A stretch of 64,000 nt of DNA from Cruorifilaria tuberocauda. Lineage: Eukaryota; Nematoda; Chromadorea; Rhabditida; Onchocercidae. Location: NCBI GenBank assembly GCA_013365365.1, contig JABVXU010000041.1:1-64000 (forward strand). Reading direction: 5' to 3'. A model generated the notes under the pieces. It saw only the letters and a list, made by a program, of their open reading frames with translations. It was not told the origin of the DNA and made no database searches. Within the stretch, counting starts at the first letter, position 1; each line of letters opens with the position of its first letter. This document shows positions 38,808 to 51,765 of the stretch, piece after piece. Both the position numbers and the translations under genes were made by a program.

Positions 38808-41800
38808 TGCAAAAAGGATGATGAAATTGAAGTAACAATTTCAACAAATACAGGCTGTTCTATAGAATGATAAATAAAATGAAAAAAAGTGAAAAAGAAA
38901 GCGAGGAGAAGTTGAAAAAACGAGCAAACTAAACAAGAGAAGCAAAGACAAGCTGCACAGTAATAAGTGAGAAGCGAAGTTCAACCAGTATCAAAAACAA
39001 ATGTAGAATAAAAGTTTTTCTATTTGATATAAATATGGTGTATGCCTCGTTGCTGCCATTTTTTATTGAACTTTCACAAACCAGTTCAGGTGTTATTATT
39101 GTAACCTTTTCTACAGAAAAATTTGCAAAGGTCTGGCAGGGCAGTGAAAAAAGAAATAATTAAAAACTAGCAAGGGATACGGTAGCTCTTTCATGATGAA
39201 AAATGTAAAAATGCTTTGAAAGACAACGAAACAGACAAACAGAGGCTCAGATAAATCGATATCGTTCCTTTAAAAAAAATACAACACTTCAAGTTTAAAT
39301 GGAAAGGAGAGGTCTTATAAAACACTTTTTCTTGGTGATAAAATTATTTTGAAAGGGATTTAAATATTTTTCTTGGGAAAAACACTAATTCTAGAGTTTT
39401 AAAATCAGGGAAAAAATTACTCCTTACTTACAACGTTATCGATAAAAATTTTTGGAACGACGGTGGCACAAGCATTTGCATATTGCACCCAAATAGTGAC
39501 AAACGAAATTCTATTGGTTTCGGTAGATGATTTAGCGCAAGTTGGTTGGATTAGATCGTGAGGATCGTAAATCTTAGGGAAGTTTATTTTCGGAATGATG
39601 ATTGGGCAACCTATAGGGATTTTTCATTACAACTTAAATTGGCAACATGGGTCCTGATTACTCAGCTGAAACGATAATGATTGTTTTCCGTTTTCTGGAA
39701 CGATTTCCGAAACATTTTACATGTGCAGTGATTTTCATAGAAGTTAGTTATCTTAGTTGCCGAAATTCTTATAGTGTATGGTATTCGATGATTAACTGAT
39801 TATTCAATAGAAATTAGAAGCCCTGTCGTACTTAGAATTTTGTAAATCCTCTCTTTGGTTATATGCATATTTTGGCTTTTCTCTTTGAACTTTGATTACT
39901 GATGTTGATACATCTTGTATTTTTTTGTACCATTATATTTAGTCAAATTCCTCATCGATTTTGATGGTACCATTTATCATTTCTATTTCATTTAAGCCAT
40001 TTCATTATCTTTTTTCTGTCATCTGATCAAGCAAAATATGAAACGCTTCAGTAGAATAAATGCGTTGTTCTAAATTGAATTGTATAATAATTGTCGTATC
40101 ACTCGGTTATTACCGTTAATATGTGGCTGTATCTTAATATTTCGAAAGTGTAGTGCTGAAAATTTGAGCAGCAAAAGTTATCTTTAAGTTATTAGGCGGA
40201 AGCAGTGCTGAAGTTCAAGTCTTAACACATGCTTCGTTGCAGTGTTTTTTTTTCATTAACTGCTATTTATTGATTTCGATAAGCTCGCGATAAATCATTT
40301 TAAATTTCAATTAACTTTTGACGAACTGATCAGCTGACGGATTAAATGAAGCTGCATGATAATACAATCTATTTTAAGTCTTTTGGTGATAACACTACTA
40401 CCTAAATCAACTTTGCTGATGAGTTGTTAGGTGATCTTTGCATTTTTACCTCTCTGATTTATTCTGGTTGAAGTAAATAAGAAGACGCTTGTAAAGTGTA
40501 CTTTAGAAGTATTGTGCAGAATCCCTTGCCGATGATTGCCGATTTTCATAGCCTTTTTTCAAACAAGAAACAAAAACATTGTCCTGCCAGTATTGAATTT
40601 CCTATTCGTTGGACTGGTTTCGGATTTGAGGTTTCATGTACATAGAAATATCTCTTAGAAATGAATGTGCTCTGCCTGGTAACTAACAATAGTAGCACCT
40701 CGTTGAAGGTGGATTTTATAGGTAAGAAAGTCATTAAATTGCTAGTTGAAATTATTAAGAGCAACTTCAACGGAATTCATATCTTGTGATGGGCGTGCAA
40801 ATAGAAATAATTCTCGCAAATAGTTCTTCTGGATTGAAATCTTTTGTCTGACACAGACTTATTATGAATAGCAGATACAGTTGATATTATATATCAACAT
40901 TCTATGAACATGTTAGTTTAATTTGACTGACCCTAAAACTTAATATTTCACCGTCCTTCAACAGGATCTTTATATGCCATAATATCTAATCATACATCGC
41001 TGTATTTTATTTTCCTCCGCAGTTTTTGCTGCAGAGGGTCCAGATCAATTCTTTTCAAGATTGCGACGTGTAAGATACATTCAAGACTCCATTTTCTACA
41101 GTGAAAACTATCTTATTTTCTAGTAATCATATTTGAACAATTTTGTCTTCTCTAAGACAGTTTCTACTGTTTTGGTGCAGTAAGGATTTCACATGTGAAG
41201 CTTTACATCTTTAATTTCTTCTTGAAGCAGAGTAATGGTATATGTTCGAGCTGAGTGAGGTAGTCTATAAAATTTGATCTTTCGAATCAGCAATCATTGT
41301 TCAGTGTATTTGATTAGTTTTTCATTCATCAAAGCATGTTGATATTTCGATACTAAAAATAGCACAAGTTTATATTGAACAAAAAAAAGTTCAAAAGTAA
41401 ATCCGTTTGCTGCAAAGTTTTTTTTAATGGTACTTTTTATTTCAATTTGCATATGACGATTTTCGCATTTGGCGTATTTGAAAGTAGTGTCCTGAAATAC
41501 ATATTCCCTAACTTTGGTATGTTAGTGCATCTCGGAGCTCGGATTTGACATTTGTGCAGCAGCCAAACTTAAAGTCAGTTGCTATACATAAACTTACATC
41601 TGTTAAATAATGGGCACTCAATAGATTGAGGGTGTCAGACAATTATATTTTTACTTTGGCTGTTTCATTTTGAAAAATATGTGGCTGTAACTATTTAAAC
41701 TCGGTACAGCTGTAAGAGAAAGATAAAATCGGCATTGAATTACTTACAAATTTGGTGTTTATCAAATATTCCTGTGTATAAAACATATTACGGTCACACG

Positions 41801-44800
41801 AATTGCGTTAGTGAATTTCCTTGTTTGTCTATATGTGAAGGGAAGATTTCATCAACTTATTGGAACACTTGGTAATGCTATGCAGTACTAAGAAATGATT
41901 TCTTACATCGAAATTTCTGGACATCTTTCACTTACAATGATTTGTGATTCTTGAATGACGTCATTGGCTGAGGCTGAAGATGCTTCACTATTTCCTTACT
42001 CTTAAAAGTAGCGTGCGCCATTATTGATTCTGTTGAACCGATGGTGACCTAGCTTCCCTGTTCAAGATCTGCTTCCCTTCCATGCGCCTTAATCGCTCTA
42101 CTTCTAACGTCTGATCCCACTTTTTTTTCACTTTTTTCATTTCAAAAAAATTTTTTTCTCCTTGGCAAAATACTTTCACACAAGTTAGGCTTAATTTTTT
42201 TTTAAATGCCCATAGTAATGTTACTGCTTAATGAGGATTGATTCAGTTTAAAAGTTGGGGTTTGTTTCAGCTTTTTCATTATACCGCAATATTCCAAAAT
42301 TATTTAGATTTTGTTTCTTATTTGTATAGATGAATGGAGAAATTACTAAGGACTGAAATGCTGCAAGTCTTGGAGAATGTTTCACGACAAAAAAAAATCT
42401 ATATGAAAAGAATTTTTTCTTATATGTGTTTGAAATATTCTAAAACAAAGTTTCAAAAAATTTTTCCTAATAACTGGAACTCATACATTTTATGTGTATG
42501 GAACTAGCTCTTATAGAATGTGTTCCATACACCATAAGTTGAAATGAAACATTTTTAATTAATGGTAACATTTCGTTTGGGATGTAGCCGTTTTATTCAG
42601 CTTAAAGATCAGTTTTTTTGGTCCTTTCACGTTTTTGCAGTATTAATTAGTTTTTTTTATTGATATAGGTTCTTATTTAAACTTATTTGACGTGTTATCC
42701 ACCAAGCTTAGGATTCGTTCCTGAATTCTTGCATCTATCCGTATGTTTAACTTTTTTAACTCAAGAAGAAAAGAAAACTTCATAATTGTTGAAAATGATA
42801 AAATGATAATTTTTGTCGAGTGATAGGAAAATGGAGAGATCTCTCTGGATTCATCATTTTATATTTTTGCGTTGGTGCTGCTTTGTGGACGGACGATTTC
42901 TTTTTTTTCTCATTTTTTTCCAGACTGTAAGTTACTGTAGGTTTCCTCTTCATTATTCCGCTTTTCCAAGCATAAATGTGTTCAACTTTTTGCATTGCTT
43001 TCATTCGATCTTTTGAAGAAGGTTTCCAAGCTATCCAAAACTACGGTAATAATTTTTCTTGCGCGTACCGGTGATATTAGTGCACTCCATTAGGTGTAAG
43101 CTCTGCACTTGCTTCTCATGCATTTATTCCTTTTTCATTGATTTAGTTGCAGTCATGGATAGCCACCTCCTGTGTTTCTGTCACATTATCGATTATTTAG
43201 GATATAGCATTTATTATAAGTATATGTTATTCGCAGATAGCATCTGTTAGGAAAATTATTAATGATTATTAAGAGTATAAATTTCAGACCGTACTAAAAG
43301 TAGCTCTATATGTATCAAATCATAACACGAAGAAAATTGTCGCTTTGCGTCCATTATAATAAACTAATTGGCTTTGTTAATCCAAAATATAAAATGTGAC
43401 TTTAATTAATACTTAACATCTAGATTGTTCTATATTCAGCTTTTATTCATAAAATCATGTGTTTCTGAGGAAAAAATATAGTGATGAGCGATATTTTTTC
43501 AATATAAGCAAATCAATTATATCATGCGACGCCACGTGACGCAGTGAATTTTTGAGGATGTCTTGCGTTGAACATGAAGTTCTTGGGGGTGGATCTTCTG
43601 ATATTCTAGTGGATGATTCCTCCAGTGTAAATAATTCCTTTGTTTCATCTCGTCGGTATACTTAGGACATCTTGTTTTAAACAGAATGATAAATTGATGG
43701 GACAGGAAAAAGTATATCACAAAAAGATCTCAACACACTGCATCCTTTACGGTCAAGCGAGGTAGTGTAATCCAGATAATTGTTTTATGAACTTAAGTTA
43801 TAAGCGAATCAGTGATCAGATAACATTAGTTTATTTAACTTGTGTCTTCATCTCATCAAATCCGTGAGATATGAAAGTTTCGTGTAATCGTCGGGTATTT
43901 TTGTGAAGTTTTTATGGCTCTTAATTTATGAAAAACATACAAAAGATACTTTTGCAAAGAGAATCATGTAAGTAGCATCTTTAGAAATTAAAATCTGTTT
44001 TGAAATCCCCACCTTAATATTGTAATCATCGAATTATGATGGGGTTTCTTATAACAGAAAGAGTGCTAGACTCCTCCTTCCTTGACTGTCCTCATGGGAT
44101 TTCAGTGATAGCCTTAATGCCGTTTCCAAAGAATACTATTTCTCTGTTTTATTAGCATTTTAGATTCCTTTTAAATTTTCATATTCTTAAATTCAGTTTA
44201 ATTTGTCGTTTGGGAGTAAGAAAGAATAAAATTCTAATTCTTTTACATCTGCGCTTTCGTTTTGTTTATAAAATAAAACTCATTCAAAAAAATTTTCAGT
44301 TTATTTTTTTATTCGAAAAAGGTAACAGGTTTGGCCATTAGTGTGCTAATTGTTAGCCTTATTCGATTATTCAGTCCAGCAATCTAAACTTGAGATATGC
44401 TGAGTGCTACTACAATTTTTTTGCAGTCAATATTCAGGAGTTTCAAGCATTGTTGGTTTTTAGCAAATTTTTATCACCATTGTATTCTTGGTCTTTTTAG
44501 TTTCTAATGGCTGGCATTATTCGTAGATTAGATGTCATATTATATTTTATAACTATAAGAAATGATATGTTCTAATTCCCAGTAGAAGGAAGAAATCATC
44601 CAATTCCATTGCACAGATATGACGTTGTAAGATATTGAACCGGTGATGATTTATTAATCGAAAACACTGTGTTTAGAGGCATGAAAACTAAAAATGTGAC
44701 TGAAGAAAATCTGCATGATTTTAAAATAGAAAATTTTGATCATTCGTTTTTTCCATACTATCATTATCTTTATCTTTTATTACTCATTATTACTCATCAA

Positions 44801-46583
44801 TAAGTTAGTAGTGATCGTTAATCAGAATGCAATTCCAGTTGTACTAATTCCTTTTTAATAAACTATGTGAAAAATCAAGAAATTGAACAGAATTAGGAAA
44901 GAAGGAAATTAGTCAACAAACTCTATCAACAATTACAACTTTAGATATTATTATCTGCGCCCTGGCCAAATTTTGCAATTAATACTATTTGTATGTAGGA
45001 GAGTAGTTAGCTTCTACTTCCATTCCATCTGCCTACACAGTCATTCACTTACTTTTTTTAGAGTGATGCGCTTCGATTAAAGTCCATTGCACTTTATGTA
45101 TGTTTCTCGAATCATTTGTTCATACTTATGGTTTTTCAAACATTACAAATTTTAATTTAATGATTTTTGAAATCATGTTTGTTACAAGGTGAGTCGAATG
45201 GAAACAGATGAAGAAGAGGGAGGAAAGAGAGGGCAAATCATAGACGGACACATATGTAATTATAAAAAAGTGATAGTAAACCTACTGAAAAGCTAAGCAA
45301 AATGAAGATAATTGAGAAATTCATTTTCTTTCTTTAAAACCTGGATGTGGCTCTCCTTTCCCTTCTTACTGCTGCTGCTGCTTCATTTTCTTGTTCCACG
45401 GATGAATGCATTCTGCAAATTCATCATATACCACTTGTGCGGTATAGCTTTAAAGTATTATTTCATATTTGATGTACTTTCAAAGTCAAAAAAGGAGCAA
45501 GTGAATGTCTTGTCAGCCACAGGGAAATTACGTAAGCTTTAATGCAGACAGTTGCGTCTCTTTCTGCGTTTCACAATCTTGTTTTCTCACGCAGCGTTGA
45601 CTCGTCAATTTACGCCTTTTTAAGCAACTAGAAGATCACTCGACGTCTCTAATGAAATTCATTAATTCAAGCATTGTACATATCTTCCTAACAATTATTC
45701 TCAAGTGTATATACGTTGTAGAATGAAATTTGAACAAGTTATTTTTTTTAAATAATCTCATACAACTCATGAAGCTACTGTCTATGTGATATATAAAAGA
45801 TTTTTTTTGGTTTGTAAGCACATACTTTTCAGCTAATTTATATTATATCACTAAGCGTAGATCATGTAGTCCGGGTGGGAAAAAAAGCAAAAAAACAGTT
45901 GGGCTTATGTGATGAGACAAAATTGATGGACATGTTTTATGTCCTACACATCAGATAGTAATTTTTGCGATGGATCATCAAAAAAAGTGATGAATAGTGA
46001 GTGATGGATTGTTGTATGTAATATCTTGTTTGTCATTCACTCCTATGCTTCTAATTTGGGCAGCAGCTGGACATATTTCTGATGAATATAATGATCTATG
46101 AAGAACGTCTAAAACTTCCGATGTAAATTGCAGTCCGTGATATTGATATCCAGTTGTCCTTTCTCGATTAGTTTTTCACCATCATCTATGATTTATCACT
46201 CATATTCAAACTTAGAAGCTCTGTTTTGTGCAGCAATAAATGTATTAATTTAAGTGTTGGCGTTCTTCCATTTCAGTGGAGTGAATATCAAGATTATTTT
46301 TGGATTATTAGACTTTAATCCAACTGCTTTTACTAATCTTTCATTAGCAACAGTGGTTATACATTTTGAAGACCATTAGATCTGAGTAATCTCTAACCAG
46401 TAGGAATTAGCGTGTTATTTACTAGAGGTTGGTGGTGTCGTGGCGTTATTTTTCCAAATATATTATCTCTTATTCCTTTTTTACTTATCTTCGATGCTCA
46501 AATAATTTAATAAATCAGCCAGCTTGATTTGTCTTAAGGTGATCTCTATAATTTAAGGTCGATCGAATGGTTTTTTGCATGGG
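38808..46583. other. 7.7 kb gene-poor region upstream of daf-18/PTEN
   Basis: The longest empty stretch in the window. Only short random-looking frames are present, often T-rich. It may contain the PTEN promoter, a 5' UTR intron, or alternative first exons. One fragment of PTEN exon-1 sequence recurs at 46109-46139. Confidence 0.5.
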
Positions 46584-46744
46584 ATGGGAACGGCGGTAAC
46601 GGAACCTATGGCTATTGCATCAACCTCTGCAGGTTCTGCTGCTTTTTTAACAATACCGGAAACAGGAACGCCATCATTAGCATCTTCTCTACCTAGCATT
46701 CTTTGTGTAACATCTAAAACTTCCGATGTAATTTGCAATCCGTG
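46109..46744 (+). repeat. duplicated 31-bp piece of PTEN exon 1
   Basis: Bases 46109-46139 match 46714-46744 at 29 of 31 positions. The downstream copy lies inside the first coding exon of daf-18/PTEN and encodes [10 protein letters not shown]. The upstream copy, read in the same phase, encodes SKTSDVNCSP and then stops. The 605-bp spacing and shared coding phase suggest a partial exon duplication. Confidence 0.8.
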
Positions 46745-49700
46745 GAGAAATTTGGTCAGCCAGAACAGGAGGCGTTACAAAAAGGACAACTTCGATCTAG
46801 ACCTTACATGTAACCTTACATTTCGAAGTTTCTTTAAAGTAAATTTTATATTAACAGTTCTTTCAGTAAGCATGTTACCAATTACTTTTTATCTTTTTCT
46901 AGGATTTTTCAAATTTGATTCAATTCTTGTTATCTGCGACCTAAAAGAAAAGTGCATTATATAAATATGCTGGATCTAGAGAACTATTGTCAAGTTCGAA
47001 TTTTTTCTAATGGAGAAATATCTCCAATCTATTCATACTTTTTAAAATTATACTGACTTGAAAGAATTTAGCCAGCATGATATGTTTTTTTTTTCTGCTG
47101 GAAAGGCAATAAGCTAGTCGGAAACGGTAGAATAAAAAGTGGTTTTTGATTCGAAGGTAACATCGGATTGTAATTTTTGAACTTAATATTATATTTATAG
47201 ACATCACAGATCGAATCATTGCAATGGGCTTCCCAGCTATAGATCAAGAAAAAATTTATCGAAATAGTATGGAAGCAACAGTTGCATTTTTAGAGCGTTA
47301 TCACGCTGATCACTACATGGTTTTCAATCTGTGAGTGGTATTGTTGCTTTTGATGAAATGTAACGCAAAGGTGTTCCTATTTTACGGTTAAAGAACAGTT
47401 TATCTATGAAAATAGTTCATAACGAAGCGTTCTTTATAAGGTATATGAATTGATGTAAGATTTTTTTATTAAAGTGATAAAAGAGAAGTCAAGTAGCTAA
47501 CTGCTGCATTTAATTCTCGCTTAATATTTTAGGCGCGGACGACATGCATACGACCCGAGTTATTTTCACAATCGTGTGATGACCTTTGAGATGGATGATC
47601 ATCATCCACCAAGGCTGGAATTGATGGCACCTTTTTGTCGCGCTGTAAGTTTTTATGGTAATTATAATGGTTTATTCTTCTTCGTGGCAGAGATTAGCTT
47701 AGTGGATTCTATTTATTTTCACGTTGTTGCATAGGTGCTGACCTTTCTAAAAACTTTACCATCTGCAGTATCACTCGTAGTCAATGTGAAGCAAAATCAA
47801 TGGTATGAGCAGTTGCACTTTCTAGGTGACTAATTTGTTTTCGGACTAGCCGTCTCTCTTTTTTGCTGTAAGTGCCAAAAAACTTTTTATGAATCACTTC
47901 TCTGAACTATGAGATGCATTTTTTATTCGTCAGAATTAGCAATTAGTAGAAAAATGAATAGTGAACCTTTTTTTTTTCTTTATCACATATATTCCGACTT
48001 GAAATCTTGTAGGCAAATTATATTTTTTAAGACTAGGACTAGATAGATATTCGAATTTATCTATTATTCTTAAATATTACATTTGCTTTAATGTAGGTGC
48101 ATGATTATTTGGCTGCTGATGAACAGAATGTTGTTGCTGTACACTGTAAAGCGGGTAAAGGGCGTACGGGTGTAATGATTTGTGCTTATCTCGTGTATAT
48201 AAATTTTTATTATTCACCAAGACAAAATATGGATTATTACAGTATTGTAAGGACTGTCAATAATAAAGTAAGTTTGATTACTTTCTACAGGAGTTCAGGT
48301 AAATGTAAATTTATACTAAATTGCTGTTTTTGTTTGTTTATGTTTCCATTAATAACATTATTTCAGGGTGTGACCATACCATCTCAGCGACGTTACGTTT
48401 ATTATTTTTCACATTTAAGGAAGCGCAATCTCAATTATATGCCGCTTCGTTGTGAACTTATTGGTGTATATTTTGAGCGACCTCCCAGACTGAACGGTAC
48501 ATTTTGCTTGCTTATGCCTTAAGATCATATTTTTCTTCTCTGTTATGAAACTACTTCATAAATTCCAAACTAGTATCTCTACGAAGAAGGCGAACTGGAA
48601 TGTCATTTTTCAGTGTTATCATCGTGATGCTGATTGTTGCTTTAATTTTTGAACTAATGCATTTATATTTTTTATTTTTACTTTCATATTGTAAATAGTG
48701 GGAGATAAGCAAATACGAGTGGAGGAGGATTTTTGGAATGGGATCCTAAGCATTTCGCATAATTTAAAGAATTCACGTGACAGCTTTGACATTTAATATT
48801 TGCAGCATGTTTCTTCAGATTTATCAGTTTTTTTGTGTTCAAAATCTTTCAGGTATCTTACTTGATGGAGCATATCGGTTACGAGTTGCTAATGGCGATG
48901 TAGACGTGTTTATACCGGGACCACTTCGATTGAGCGGTCGAGATTTTGATGAAGAAGAAGCACTATGGAATCAATATCCTTGCTCTGTAGGGGAAGACCA
49001 ATTCAATCCTTATGATCCACAACCCGGCAAAGATTGTATTTCAAGGTACATTAATTTTTATCCTTTTTACTCATTTTAGTTCGAACACTTTTCAAATGAA
49101 CCTGTTTTATAAATATTGTTTATTGGTTGCTAGGCGATGTTATGGATGGAGTGTTCCAGCGAAGAAACGAGTGTTTATCGAAGGCGACGTTCGGATTGAT
49201 TTTTATGCGAAGAAGTGGTTTAAAGGTCTAGGATGGACTTTGGTAAGACAGTTTTTATATCAGCACATGTTTCATTTGTTCATTTTGGTGGTGTATTATG
49301 TTACAGAAAGATCGAGAGAAGCTAGGCCATGTTTGGTTCAATACAATGTTTGCTTGTCCTGGATATTGTGGTGGAGTGTATATACATGGTGACGAGGCGT
49401 ATCCTCCTTATCCAAAAGGTGGAAGTAAGCAGTTCCAGATTTTGCTTCTAGTAATCTTTTTCTAGTTTATCTTAGCTGGAAGTGGTTGAGAAAAAGTATT
49501 CCAGGTCTGAGTGTTTCTGAGCTCAAATAAATCTTTTATTTTGATTGAATGAAATTTTACTGAAATTAGAAAGTTGGTTGCTATTCAATCTCTCATAATA
49601 GAATTTATTGTGTCTTCTCCAATAAATTTGCATTTAAGCAACGATATTCAATCCGTGGCCGCCTATCGATTCTCCGCCTTGCGAAACAGCAAATGGTATT

Positions 49701-51697
49701 CTTAAAAATATTCCCTATTATTATGATGATAATCGTAGCAGTAGAAGGAAACGGCATGAAAAGAAAAATCTAAAAAACGAGTGGCCAGGTGATTGTCGAT
49801 TATTTCTTGAGCATTTGACATTTCTGCAAAATTTTCATCCTACGTAGTAACTCTTCATTCATGCAGATTTTTGTTGATAAAAATGAATTAATGGTTGAAG
49901 GATTTGCAGTCTCAAATCAATGGAATATTGATTCTCCTCCAGGGCTTGAAAAGCATTGTCCTCTTCGATGTCTGCCTCTCATATATCCTAAACAACTCGG
50001 ACGACAACCGTTTGTTTTACTTTTTTTTTCTAAATTGAGACGAGAGGTGATTGTATGTTAATAATACGGAGATCATGACTTTTGCTTTGAATAACGAAAG
50101 CAAGGAGAAATACAAAATAACTCAAAAAAAGGAAAGAGATCTTCGAATAATTTTAGTGCAGAATATATGAATTTTTAGTCCACGAAAAGAAATCATGACC
50201 ATGTTGCGTGATGCACACATGAAGCACTTGATGAGCGATAAGTATAAGAAGCATCTTCAGTCAGTTCCATCCGGCAATGCTATTCCCAGAAGTCCTGAAG
50301 GTTATTTTGGTATTTTGCTTTAAAAATTAATTAAAATATGGTTTACAGATTCATCTTTCAAATGCATTTCGAAAATACTCCATTTTCAGTCAGGCTGGAC
50401 TGTGGAGGACCCATGTGTCTGATGCGCCAACCCTGTGAACATGTCCTAACATTCAGCGTGCTAGAAGTAGACCGAGCTTTCAAGCATGATAAAATGAATA
50501 AGGGCTTAAAAGTAAGGTGTTCAGTATTTCTGTAATTTTTATTATTTTTGAACAAATAATGGTTGTTTCCTTTAATCCTGACACTTTGTTTAGATATATG
50601 TAGTGGTGAGATGTGTTGATGTTGACAACAAGGACGATGTTGAATTGGCAAAGAAATGTATAGAAAACATGTATGCAGCACAAGCAAAAATCGATGCAGC
50701 TAGAACGGAGGAGGTGAGTTATGTTAAATGCTACTATTGTAGTATATATTTTTTAGTTTCTCCTAAAAAAGTACTAACATTGCAGATGCGAAAGAAAAGT
50801 GGACAATCCAGAGTTGAAAGCCTCTCGGACAGTACATCATCACATTCATCGAGTTCTTACTCAGCAGATGCTATATCTGACCAGCCTTGGCGATATGATC
50901 CGCGTTTACAGAATGCTAATTTGCGTAAATATTTCTTCAGACAACGATCGGATTCGAAATCAGTCCATCCTCCGGCAAATTATCGGTATATTCCATATTA
51001 TTGTATTTTGTAATCGGAGTGGACAGTTTTTCATCGGCTGTTATTTGATTACAGTTCTTTCACACACGAATACTTTTTTCTTTATTTTTGATTAGTTTCT
51101 TACATTGATGGGATTTTCTGCGAACATAATGTGTACAAAGATTGAAGACTTTAGACGAAAGTATTTTTGAAATGTAATATTTAGTTGATTGCGCTTTTGT
51201 GGTTTAGTTTTACTTGAGCAACTTAAAGGCGATGGTATATATTATTTAATTTCTTTATAGATGTATGCCCAGAAAAGCTGATTCTTCATTTTTGGGTTCG
51301 TGGGACACTGGTCTAACAAATCACGCTAGTAGTGATTCTTTGGGTGAGGACGAAGTTGTTTTGGTAAGCTTAGAAGAGTAATAAAAAAATGTGAAATAAT
51401 GAATGAGTGTTTTTCTAGTTCACATTTATTTGATTTTTTGATTTGCAGAAAAAACAGATTCAAAATGCGAAAACTGAGTGTGCAAAAGAAGACTTTATAG
51501 CAATGCAAGATCGGGAATGGTTGGAAGAATCATCTGAGGTCCGTTTCAGTTGTAAGCTGTGAATTCTGATTTATTTTTCCTATTCTGAAGTATCATGAGA
51601 ATCATCATCTTAATTAGAAGAGACATCTTTTGTTTCATTTTTCTTACGGTAATTTTTGCAGCTTTTTAAAATATTTTGCTTGCAGAGTGAAGATTGA
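46584..51697 (+). CDS. daf-18: PTEN lipid phosphatase, DAF-18 orthologue
   Basis: Seventeen exons join in phase: 46584-46809, 47201-47330, 47533-47644, 48097-48267, 48367-48496, 48853-49045, 49134-49242, 49307-49424, 49639-49788, 49910-50009, 50179-50300, 50390-50511, 50594-50713, 50786-50985, 51261-51363, 51449-51538 and 51686-51697, giving 735 residues. It removes the 3-phosphate of PIP3, opposing PI3K/AKT; in C. elegans this controls dauer entry and lifespan. The PIP2-binding segment is [17 protein letters not shown]. The P-loop [16 protein letters not shown] has Cys173 and Arg179, and [14 protein letters not shown] matches the family. A C2 domain and a long Ser-rich tail follow. Human PTEN has 403 residues and DAF-18 about 960. 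The start is the first ATG of an open exon; an upstream exon cannot be excluded. The start of the 49910 exon was chosen among AGs by phase. AATAAA lies 63 bp after the stop. Confidence 0.93.
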
Positions 51698-51759
51698 AAG
51701 CATTTTTATTTCACTCATCGGATTTGCTATCCTGAAAAAAAATTACGGATTAGATTCTT

Positions 51760-51765
51760 AATAAA
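51760..51765 (+). terminator. polyadenylation signal of daf-18/PTEN
   Basis: A canonical AATAAA sits 63 bp downstream of the proposed PTEN stop codon, which supports the chosen last exon. Confidence 0.5.

Noticed and set aside
42813..43250. Aromatic-rich plus-strand frames in the gene-poor region
   Set aside because: Phe/Cys/Ile-heavy composition typical of T-rich noncoding DNA, with no splice signals in phase.
45312..45542. Hydrophobic frame with a poly-Leu run upstream of PTEN
   Set aside because: Leu-rich translation of a CTG/CTT-rich stretch; no donor, acceptor or neighbour supports it as a gene.
49861..49909. PTEN exon beginning at the ATGCAG acceptor near 49866
   Set aside because: Its phase does not match the preceding exon; the AG at 49909 gives the right phase and keeps the following coding sequence.
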